Assembly (NCBI GenBank): GCA_021161625.1
Contig: JAGHAG010000167.1
Coordinates: 1 to 12,094, forward strand
DNA from: Elusimicrobiota bacterium
Lineage (GTDB): Bacteria > CG03
Length of the DNA: 12,094 nucleotides
Direction: 5' to 3'
The notes below the pieces were generated by a model. It made no database searches. It had not been told where the DNA came from and saw nothing but the letters and a program-made list of their open reading frames with translations. The translations under genes and the position numbers were made by a program. This document shows, piece after piece, positions 1-4,966 of the stretch; within the stretch, counting starts at the first letter, position 1, and each line of letters opens with the position of its first letter.

Positions 1-44
1 AAAGTGATATGGAGACAAGAAAATAAAGTGACAAGGAAAAAAGT

Positions 45-79
45 GGATAGAGGACAGAGGATAGAGGATAGAGGAAAGA
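45..79. repeat. 7-bp tandem repeat (GGAYAGA), five units
   Basis: Five contiguous heptamers can be read directly: GGATAGA, GGACAGA, GGATAGA again twice, then GGAAAGA. The sequence to the left (1-44) is also purine-rich and may be degenerate units. The same heptamer family occurs at 7591-7618 across the nadB/uvrA junction, so it is a dispersed repeat of this genome and not a local accident. Confidence 0.85.
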
Positions 80-96
80 AAGAAATGTTAAATCAC

Positions 97-131
97 AAAT
101 TCCAAACAAGGATTAAATCCCAAATTCCAAA
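97..131. repeat. AAATTCCAAA repeat island (left)
   Basis: AAATTCCAAA occurs at 97-106 and 122-131. Its reverse complement TTTGGAATTT occurs at 551-560, with close variants around 513-526. The hairpin block at 142-327 is therefore flanked by the same AT-rich word in opposite orientations. Confidence 0.65.
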
Positions 132-141
132 TAGCAAACCA

Positions 142-163
142 CAGCCCATCTCCAGATGGGCTG
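142..163. repeat. GC-rich hairpin, 10-bp stem
   Basis: CAGCCCATCT at 142-151 and AGATGGGCTG at 154-163 form a perfect 10-bp inverted repeat with only CC between; the innermost pairs would open to make the loop. No T-tract follows, so it does not look like a terminator. It lies immediately left of a second hairpin. Confidence 0.8.
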
Positions 164-167
164 GGCC

Positions 168-189
168 CCGCCCTTTTGAAAAAGGGCGG
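168..189. repeat. GC-rich hairpin, 10-bp stem with A/T apex
   Basis: CCGCCCTTTT at 168-177 and AAAAGGGCGG at 180-189 form a perfect 10-bp inverted repeat around GA. It is 4 bp from the hairpin at 142-163, and the two look like parts of one composite repeat element. Confidence 0.8.
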
Positions 190-211
190 TGGTCCCAAAC
201 AAATCCTAACC

Positions 212-279
212 TGAATTATTCACACTATGTTTATTTATTGTCAATCTGCCAAATACAGAATGTAAGTGTGAATAATTCA
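212..279. repeat. 15-bp perfect inverted-repeat pair bounding a 68-bp segment
   Basis: TGAATTATTCACACT at 212-226 is repeated exactly inverted at 265-279 (AGTGTGAATAATTCA), with a 38-bp AT-rich interior. The shape resembles terminal inverted repeats of a very small element, or a large imperfect stem-loop. The interior encodes nothing recognisable. I see no obvious target-site duplication just outside the repeats. Confidence 0.75.
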
Positions 280-288
280 CCCTTCGGG

Positions 289-327
289 CAGCCCCTTCGT
301 AAAGAAGGGGCTGGGTTAGCCCAGCCC
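289..327. repeat. Two overlapping, mutually exclusive hairpins
   Basis: CAGCCCCTTC (289-298) pairs with GAAGGGGCTG (304-313) around GTAAA. GGGCTGGG (308-315) pairs with CCCAGCCC (320-327) around TTAG. The arms share 308-313, so only one can form at a time. The second is followed by a T-rich tail (TTTCTTGTCTTG) and could act as a plus-strand terminator, but there is no gene upstream in the window to terminate. A dispersed repeat is the more cautious reading. Confidence 0.6.
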
Positions 328-425
328 TTTCTTGTCTTGTAAAAGTTTTTCTATCATATCGTCGTTTTTTATATTTTACCTTACTTCCGAAAAATGTTAT
401 ATCTTTATCGCATCAGAAAGGGCTG

Positions 426-445
426 TCCCCGATATTCATCGGGGA
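426..445. repeat. TCCCCGAT hairpin
   Basis: TCCCCGAT (426-433) and ATCGGGGA (438-445) form an 8-bp perfect stem with an ATTC loop. A weaker 5-bp inverted pair (TGCAT/ATGCA) follows at 446-460. There is no T-tract, so it is probably another dispersed palindromic repeat. Confidence 0.65.
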
Positions 446-535
446 TGCATGAATAATGCAGGCTAATATCCAAATTCAAATGTTCAAAACAGGAAGTTTA
501 GGATTTGGGTCATTGGAATTTGGAACTTGTTTGAT

Positions 536-587
536 ATTTGGTGCTTGTAATTTGGAATTTATTTGTAATTTGGTGCTTGTAATTTGG
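536..587. repeat. 20-bp direct repeat in AT-rich island (right)
   Basis: ATTTGGTGCTTGTAATTTGG occurs exactly at 536-555 and again at 568-587, separated by 12 bp containing related words (GAATTTATTTGT). The surrounding 510-560 contains further TTGGAATTTGG variants, giving a degenerate tandem array built on TTTGGAATTT/TTTGGTGCTTG words. Confidence 0.85.
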
Positions 588-645
588 TATTTTGAAATAA
601 TTTAGATTAAGTTTTTCAATCATTTATATCGCATATCAAATTAAA

Positions 646-669
646 AATGACTACACAAATGACTACACA
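646..669. repeat. 12-bp tandem duplication
   Basis: AATGACTACACA occurs twice in direct tandem (646-657 and 658-669), followed by CTTTAGG. No function is evident. It lies 68 bp beyond the 3' end of tRNA-Glu. Confidence 0.8.
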
Positions 670-736
670 CTTTAGGTATTTTAAAGGGATAAGAACAGTA
701 GGAGATAAAGAGATTTTTAGACGATAAAAGGAATTT

Positions 737-808
737 TGCCCCCAGGCGGAATCGAACCGCCACTGCCACCTTGAAAGAGTGGTGACCTAACCGTTAGTCC
801 ATGGGGGC
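737..808 (-). tRNA. tRNA-Glu (anticodon TTC)
   Basis: The minus strand folds into a complete cloverleaf of 72 nt. The acceptor stem GCCCCCA/TGGGGGC pairs 808-802 with 744-738, with discriminator A at 737. The anticodon stem CCACT/GGTGG closes the loop CTTTCAA, giving anticodon TTC. The T-arm GGCGG-TTCGATT-CCGCC is canonical. CCA is not encoded (AAA follows), so it must be added post-transcriptionally. The tRNA lies 42 bp downstream of the acyP stop on the same strand and may be co-transcribed with it or use the weak promoter at 822-850. Confidence 0.96.
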
Positions 809-821
809 AGAAACACAAATT

Positions 822-850
822 ACCATAGCAAATTTATTTTTTTATAGCAA
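822..850 (-). promoter_or_regulatory. Possible tRNA-Glu promoter
   Basis: On the minus strand TTGCTA (850-845) is followed after 17 nt by TATGGT (827-822), 13 nt before the mature tRNA 5' end. The same TTGCTA hexamer serves as the proposed -35 of lepA. The -10 is a weak match, and read-through from acyP is an equally good explanation. Confidence 0.35.
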
Positions 851-1117
851 CTAAAATGTTATATGAAAACCTTTTACGTCGATATTGGGGATGTCTTCTA
901 CAAAAACATCGTTCACCCTTCCGGGACCATTGTAAAGGGTCTTTATCAATTCTTTAATCTGCTTTTCAGTTCCTTTTGCTTTTATTTCAACATTTCCATT
1001 AAAAAGATTTCTCACCGTTCCAGAAAGACCAATTGCCCTTGCATTTCTTTCAACAAACCACCTGAAACCTACTCCCTGCACGATACCCGAAACAGTTATT
1101 TTTACACTCTTTTCCAT
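851..1117 (-). CDS. acyP: Acylphosphatase
   Basis: This 88-residue cytosolic enzyme hydrolyses acyl phosphates such as acetyl phosphate or 1,3-bisphosphoglycerate to carboxylate and phosphate. The length is typical of the family, and the single domain fills the protein. The family signature is clear: GIVQGVGFRWFV at 11-22 forms the phosphate-binding loop with catalytic Arg19. The second motif GLSGTVRNLFNGNVEI (30-45) supplies Asn37, which orients the catalytic water. The ATG at 1117 places the signature at the usual distance from the N terminus. No Shine-Dalgarno precedes it; instead TATAAT ends 5 nt before the ATG, suggesting a leaderless mRNA. It is divergent from lepA and upstream of tRNA-Glu. 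Its cellular role in bacteria is not well settled. Confidence 0.95.
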   Translation of the reverse strand: MEKSVKITVSGIVQGVGFRWFVERNARAIGLSGTVRNLFNGNVEIKAKGTEKQIKELIKTLYNGPGRVNDVFVEDIPNIDVKGFHITF

Positions 1118-1122
1118 ATTTT

Positions 1123-1152
1123 ATTATAAAAAATAAAACAAACACTCATCAA
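1123..1152 (-). promoter_or_regulatory. acyP promoter, apparently leaderless
   Basis: On the minus strand TTGATG (1152-1147) and a perfect TATAAT (1128-1123) are separated by 18 nt. Only 5 nt lie between the -10 box and the ATG, which puts the expected transcription start at or next to the start codon. No purine-rich ribosome-binding site is present. It sits back-to-back with the lepA promoter, with 12 bp between the two -35 boxes. Confidence 0.6.
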
Positions 1153-1164
1153 CACAAAAATTCT

Positions 1165-1193
1165 TTGCTAAAATTCTTAAAAAAAGGTATAAA
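1165..1193 (+). promoter_or_regulatory. lepA operon promoter, apparently leaderless
   Basis: TTGCTA (1165-1170) and TATAAA (1188-1193) are 17 nt apart, and 6 nt separate the -10 box from the lepA ATG at 1200, so transcription would begin at about the A of the ATG. An AAAGG at 1183-1187 is the only SD-like word. It is 12 nt from the ATG and partly precedes the -10 box, so it would not be in the transcript. Confidence 0.55.
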
Positions 1194-1199
1194 AAATCT

Positions 1200-2969
1200 A
1201 TGAAAAACATAAGAAATTTTTCCTTGATTGCGCATATAGACCACGGCAAAAGCACGCTTGCAGACAGAATTCTTGAAATAACAGGGCTTCTTAAAAAGTA
1301 TTCAGGTTCCACGCCCTCGCTTGATTCAATGTCCCTTGAAAAAGAAAGAGGCATTACAATAAAAGCAAAAGCGGTAAGCATCCCTTACAGGGATCTGGAA
1401 TTAAATCTCATTGACACTCCTGGTCATGTTGATTTTTCCTATGAGGTTTCCCGCTCTCTAAAAGCCTGCGAGTCAACGGTTCTTATTGTTAGTGCCACAG
1501 ATGGAATTGAAGCACAGACGATTGCAAACCACAATCTTGCAAAAGAAAACAATCTCAAAATAATACCTGTTGTAAACAAAATTGACATGGCAGGAGCAAG
1601 AACAGACGAAGTTTCTGAAAATGTCGCATCACTTCTTGGCATTTCCCCTGATGAGGTTATAAGAGTTTCTGCAAAAACAGGAGAGGGAGTTGATTTTTTG
1701 CTTGAGAAAATAATTGAACTCACACCCCCGCCTCGTGGAAATTCCAGAAGCACATTGAGGGCTTTGATTTTTGATTCATCTTTTGACACATACAAAGGAG
1801 TGATTGTTTATGTGCGTGTTTTTGATGGCGAAATAAAACCACTTACAAAGATAACCACCCTTGCAACTGGAAAAGTTTATGAGGTTCAGGAAATAGGCGT
1901 TTTCAGACCTCATCCTCAAAAAGTGGAAAAACTTTCTGCAGGTGAAGTCGGATATTTTACAGCATCCATAAAAAATCTCGGGGAAATAAAAATCGGAGAT
2001 ACAATTACAGACCCCAAAAATTCTGCACAGCCAATACCGGGTTTTAAGGAAATAAAACCCTTTGTTTTTTCTTCTTTTTATCCTATAGGAAACACAACAG
2101 AAAAAATGCTGAGGGAAGCGATTATGAAGTTGAACTTAAATGACGCCTCATTTACATGGCAGCCTGAACAGTCAAAAACACTTGGGCTTGGATTTCGGCT
2201 TGGATTTATGGGCTCGCTTCACATGGAAATAATTCAGGAACGGCTTGAAAGGGAAGAGGGGATTGAAATTCTCGCAACAGCCCCGCAGGTTGAATATCTT
2301 GTGAAAGAGAAGGGCAAAGAGCCTCACCTGATATCCCGTCCTGATGAATGGCCTCAAAAAAGCAAGATTGAAAAAGTTTACGAACCACAGGTTACTGCAA
2401 TAATTATAACGCCTCAGGAATATCTTGGCAGTTGCATGAAACTTCTCGAAGAAAGAGACGCAAAATACCTTGAGATGAATTACATAAATCCCAAAAAAGT
2501 GATTTTAAAGTACAAACTTCCCCTTTCTGAAATGATTGCAGGATTTTATTCTGATTTAAAATCTGTGAGCAAGGGATATGCTTCGTTTGATTACAAAAAC
2601 ATTGAATATGTTGAGGCTGATGTGGAGAAAGTTGAGATTCTGGTAAATGGGATTTCCGTTGAGGCGCTTGCTTCAATTCAGAGGAAGGAAAAGGCATATT
2701 ATTTTGCAAGGGAAATTCTTTCAAGGTTGAAAAAACTCATTCCCCGTCAGTTATTTGAAGTTGCCCTGCAGGCAAAAATTCAGGGGCGCGTCATTGCAAG
2801 GGAGACCATCCCTGCCATAAGAAAAGATGTCATAGCCAAATGTTATGGTGGTGATGTTACCAGAAAAAGGAAACTTCTTGAAAAGCAGAAAGAGGGCAAA
2901 AAAAGAATGAAAAGAATAGGCAGGGTGGACTTGCCACAGGAAGTTTTTTTTGAGATATTGAAAAAATAA
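1200..2969 (+). CDS. lepA: Elongation factor 4 (LepA GTPase)
   Basis: LepA/EF4 is a ribosome-associated translational GTPase, usually peripheral to membrane or cytosol, implicated in ribosome biogenesis and in rescuing or back-translocating stalled ribosomes. At 589 residues it is close to the family norm (about 600). The G domain is complete: G1 AHIDHGKST (11-19), G2 GIT (51-53), G3 DTPGH (72-76), G4 NKID (126-129), G5 SAK (157-159). Domain II and the EF-G-like domains follow, and the C-terminal domain unique to LepA begins near CYGGDVTRKRK (548-558) and reaches the end. It starts at ATG 1200, where the G1 motif falls at the expected distance. Its stop shares one base with the lepB start (TAATG), so the two are translationally coupled as in the well-known lepA-lepB operon of other bacteria. 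Confidence 0.98.
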   Translation: MKNIRNFSLIAHIDHGKSTLADRILEITGLLKKYSGSTPSLDSMSLEKERGITIKAKAVSIPYRDLELNLIDTPGHVDFSYEVSRSLKACESTVLIVSATDGIEAQTIANHNLAKENNLKIIPVVNKIDMAGARTDEVSENVASLLGISPDEVIRVSAKTGEGVDFLLEKIIELTPPPRGNSRSTLRALIFDSSFDTYKGVIVYVRVFDGEIKPLTKITTLATGKVYEVQEIGVFRPHPQKVEKLSAGEVGYFTASIKNLGEIKIGDTITDPKNSAQPIPGFKEIKPFVFSSFYPIGNTTEKMLREAIMKLNLNDASFTWQPEQSKTLGLGFRLGFMGSLHMEIIQERLEREEGIEILATAPQVEYLVKEKGKEPHLISRPDEWPQKSKIEKVYEPQVTAIIITPQEYLGSCMKLLEERDAKYLEMNYINPKKVILKYKLPLSEMIAGFYSDLKSVSKGYASFDYKNIEYVEADVEKVEILVNGISVEALASIQRKEKAYYFAREILSRLKKLIPRQLFEVALQAKIQGRVIARETIPAIRKDVIAKCYGGDVTRKRKLLEKQKEGKKRMKRIGRVDLPQEVFFEILKK

Positions 2970-3646
2970 TGGAAGCAATAGTCTTTTATATAGCACTTGG
3001 CATCGGGGTTCTATACCTCATACTTAAATTTGTCATAAAAAAAGTTCCTAAAAAAGTTTTAGATGAAGTTTACTCGTGGTTTGAGACATTTTTTGTCGTC
3101 TCAATCATAATGTATTTTCTCCTTCAGGCTTTTAAAATTCCTTCAGGTTCAATGGAAGACACTCTTCTTATAGGCGACCATCTGTTTGCAGTAAAGTTTA
3201 TTTATGGGTGGAAAATTCCTTTCACAAAGAAAACATACTTGAAATTCAGTACACCAAAAAGGGGAGATATTGTAATTTTTAAATTTCCGATAAATCCAAA
3301 AAAGGACTTTGTAAAAAGATGTATAGGGCTCCCTGGCGAGACGGTTGAAATAAAGAATAAAAAAGTTTACATCAACGGCAAACCTTTAAAAGAGCCGTAT
3401 GTTGTTTTTAAAGAGGGAAATATTTTACCGCGAGAACTTTCTCCGAGGGACAACTGGGGTCCTGTAAAAATTCCTGAAAACAATTTTTTTGTTATGGGGG
3501 ACAACCGCGACAGAAGTCAGGATTCCCGTTTCTGGGGTTTTCTTGAAAGACACTATTTAAGAGGAAAAGCGTTTTTTATATACTGGCCCCCAAAAAGAAT
3601 AAGGCTTATAAAACACGAAAGGCCTGTTTTTGAGGATGCTCCTTAA
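2969..3646 (+). CDS. lepB: Signal peptidase I
   Basis: Type I signal peptidase cleaves signal peptides from exported preproteins at the outer face of the inner membrane using a Ser/Lys dyad. The 225-residue protein has two N-terminal hydrophobic segments (about 4-23 and 38-55). The catalytic box PSGSMEDTL follows with nucleophile Ser61. The box containing FVKRCIGLPGE supplies the general base Lys116. The conserved GDNRDRSQDSRFWG lies at 177-190. A basic C-terminal tail ends the protein. The start overlaps the lepA stop by one base and has no good SD, so expression probably depends on coupling. The stop lies inside the next gene. All catalytic elements are intact. Confidence 0.97.
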   Translation: MEAIVFYIALGIGVLYLILKFVIKKVPKKVLDEVYSWFETFFVVSIIMYFLLQAFKIPSGSMEDTLLIGDHLFAVKFIYGWKIPFTKKTYLKFSTPKRGDIVIFKFPINPKKDFVKRCIGLPGETVEIKNKKVYINGKPLKEPYVVFKEGNILPRELSPRDNWGPVKIPENNFFVMGDNRDRSQDSRFWGFLERHYLRGKAFFIYWPPKRIRLIKHERPVFEDAP

Positions 3647-4715
3647 ATTTTTTGGATTTCTTTTTACATTTTCTCTGATTTATTTTTTGATGCACTACTA
3701 TGTCTATTTCAGAATTACCAGAGATTTCGGATTAAAAGCGAATTTCTTATTGAGGGGAATTCTTCTGATGGGGGCATTTCTCTTTTTGCTGGGGGAATTT
3801 TTAATAAAAAGGTCATCTTCTCTTTTTACAAGGATTGTCTATTTTGTAGGAAGCACGTGGTTTGGAATAATTTTAACGGTAATAACATTTTTGTTGCTCT
3901 CTGAAATTCCCCGTCTTTTTTTAAAGGCAAATTCATCTGTCATCACTTTAATTGCATTGAGTATTTCAGGAATTGTCTGCATTTATTCTCTTTTTAACAC
4001 ACTAAGAGCCCCTGTTTTAAAAAAGGTGCAAATAGAATACAAAAATCTCCCCTCGCAACTTGATGGCTTTAAAATCGTGCATCTTTCAGACCTGCACCTA
4101 AGTTCTGCAAAAAGTCTCAAATGGTTGGATGAAATTGTAGAAAGAGTAAATACCCTTTCACCTAATCTGATCTGCATAACAGGAGATTTGATAGATGCCG
4201 ACATTTTGAAAAGTGAGGAGTTTCATAATATTTTGAAAAATCTAAAAGCATCTCATGGGGTTTTTGCTGTATCAGGCAATCACGAAATTTATGCAGGAAT
4301 GGGTATTTTTCAGAAAGTTGCTGAACAATCAGGAATAAGGATTTTAAAAAACGAAACTGTTTTGCTTTCCGACCATTTGGAAATAGCGGGAATCGACTGG
4401 GGTTTTGAGGATACGGAAAAAATTTTTCCCCAGAAAAAGCGAAAATTTAGAATTTTTCTTTCGCACTCTCCTGAAATTTTTGAAAAAGTTTATTCGTTGA
4501 TAGACCTTCAACTTTCAGGACACACGCATGCAGGTCAGATTTTTCCCATGGAAGTTTTAATTGGTTTTTTTTCCAGATACCCCTACGGGCTTTACAAAAA
4601 GGAAGATACTTATATTTACACAACTTCTGGAACTGGTTTATGGGGACCGCCTATGAGATTTTTTTCAAAATGTGAAGTTGTAGAGATTGTCTTGAAAGAA
4701 AAAAATTTTATATAA
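3636..4715 (+). CDS. Membrane-anchored calcineurin-like metallophosphoesterase
   Basis: This is a dinuclear-metal phosphoesterase of the YkuE/YaeI-like type: an N-terminal membrane region followed by a catalytic domain. Four hydrophobic segments cover roughly residues 3-22, 38-58, 66-88 and 100-121. The catalytic domain carries HLSDLHLSS with Asp152 and His154, GDLID (183-187), GNHE (214-217), LSHSPE with His277 and GHTHAGQ (295-301). These are all the metal ligands expected for the family. The substrate is unknown; related proteins have been linked to envelope lipids or phosphodiesters. I chose ATG 3636 (359 residues). A TTG at 3630 would add two residues, and either start overlaps the lepB end. 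GAGG just before the ATG is too close to be a normal SD, so coupling to lepB is likely. The stop codon lies inside the tRNA-Asn promoter. Confidence 0.9.
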   Translation: MLLKFFGFLFTFSLIYFLMHYYVYFRITRDFGLKANFLLRGILLMGAFLFLLGEFLIKRSSSLFTRIVYFVGSTWFGIILTVITFLLLSEIPRLFLKANSSVITLIALSISGIVCIYSLFNTLRAPVLKKVQIEYKNLPSQLDGFKIVHLSDLHLSSAKSLKWLDEIVERVNTLSPNLICITGDLIDADILKSEEFHNILKNLKASHGVFAVSGNHEIYAGMGIFQKVAEQSGIRILKNETVLLSDHLEIAGIDWGFEDTEKIFPQKKRKFRIFLSHSPEIFEKVYSLIDLQLSGHTHAGQIFPMEVLIGFFSRYPYGLYKKEDTYIYTTSGTGLWGPPMRFFSKCEVVEIVLKEKNFI

Positions 4716-4716
4716 T
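4687..4716 (+). promoter_or_regulatory. tRNA-Asn promoter overlapping the end of the phosphoesterase gene
   Basis: TTGTCT (4687-4692) and a perfect TATAAT (4711-4716) are 18 nt apart, and the mature tRNA begins 9 nt after the -10 box. The phosphoesterase stop TAA (4713-4715) is part of the TATAAT. The tRNA can therefore be transcribed independently of the lepA operon. Confidence 0.6.
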
Positions 4717-4725
4717 CAATGCAGT

Positions 4726-4798
4726 TCCGCGGTAGCTCAGTCGGTAGAGCAGCTGACTGTTAATCAGCGGGTCGCAGGTTCGAGTCCTGCCCGCGGAG
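4726..4798 (+). tRNA. tRNA-Asn (anticodon GTT)
   Basis: A complete 73-nt cloverleaf. The acceptor stem TCCGCGG pairs with CCGCGGA (4791-4797), with discriminator G4798. The D-arm is GCTC/GAGC, and the anticodon stem GCTGA/TCAGC closes the loop CTGTTAA (anticodon GTT). The T-arm is GCAGG-TTCGAGT-CCTGC. The next bases are CAT, so CCA is not encoded. The 3' half is read antisense as the C-terminal codons of the converging recombinase remnant, which marks this tRNA as the likely integration site of a past element. The tRNA itself is intact. Confidence 0.97.
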
Positions 4799-4849
4799 CA
4801 TTTGTTTAAAATTGGGTACTTTTTGAAGGTTTTCTCGACGATAAAATTT

Positions 4850-4861
4850 AGGTTCGAACCT
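4850..4861. repeat. Palindrome AGGTTCGAACCT, copy 1
   Basis: A perfect 12-bp palindrome inside the recombinase remnant, encoding part of RFEPK on the minus strand. Together with two flanking bases (TTAGGTTCGAACCT, 4848-4861) it repeats exactly at 4951-4964, where it is read in a different frame, so protein conservation does not explain the identity. It resembles the tRNA-Asn T-arm sequence AGGTTCGAGTCCT at 4776-4788. Confidence 0.7.
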
Positions 4862-4950
4862 CTTATTTTTTGGCCCTAACCCGGATGCGACTTTTTCCAT
4901 CAAAATCAGCGGTTTTTCTATTTTTATCGTCAGAACTTTATCCTTAAGTG

Positions 4951-4966
4951 TTAGGTTCGAACCTAA
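4951..4966. repeat. Palindrome TTAGGTTCGAACCTAA, copy 2
   Basis: A perfect 16-bp palindrome inside the recombinase remnant, encoding part of LGSNL on the minus strand. It shares 14 bp with copy 1, 103 bp away. The centre TTCGAA differs from the T-loop TTCGAG of the adjacent tRNA-Asn by one base. Confidence 0.7.

Larger units (their letters stand above)
1..736. other. Repeat-rich intergenic region without genes
   Basis: No credible gene is present. A plus-strand frame is open from about 4 to 342, but it runs through tandem repeats and hairpins, its translation is Lys/Arg/Gln/Pro-rich, and it has no recognisable domain. In order the region contains purine-rich 7-bp tandem repeats (45-79), AAATTCCAAA islands (97-131), two GC-rich hairpins (142-189), a 15-bp inverted-repeat pair (212-279), two competing hairpins (289-327), a TCCCCGAT hairpin (426-445), AT-rich TTTGGAATTT-type direct repeats (about 500-590) and a 12-bp tandem duplication (646-669). 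It lies 3' of the minus-strand acyP/tRNA-Glu unit. I see no convincing T-tract terminator just after tRNA-Glu. Confidence 0.75.

Noticed and set aside
4..342. Open plus-strand frame of 112 codons in the left intergenic region
   Set aside because: It crosses the 7-bp repeats, both hairpins and the inverted-repeat segment; the translation is low-complexity, has no domain and no supporting start signals.
536..587. Possible CRISPR array in the AT-rich direct repeats
   Set aside because: There are only two exact copies, with a 12-bp intervening sequence made of the same words; no regular spacers and no cas genes.
863..1129. Plus-strand frame opposite acyP
   Set aside because: The minus-strand frame carries the complete acylphosphatase signature with both catalytic residues; the opposite frame has nothing recognisable.
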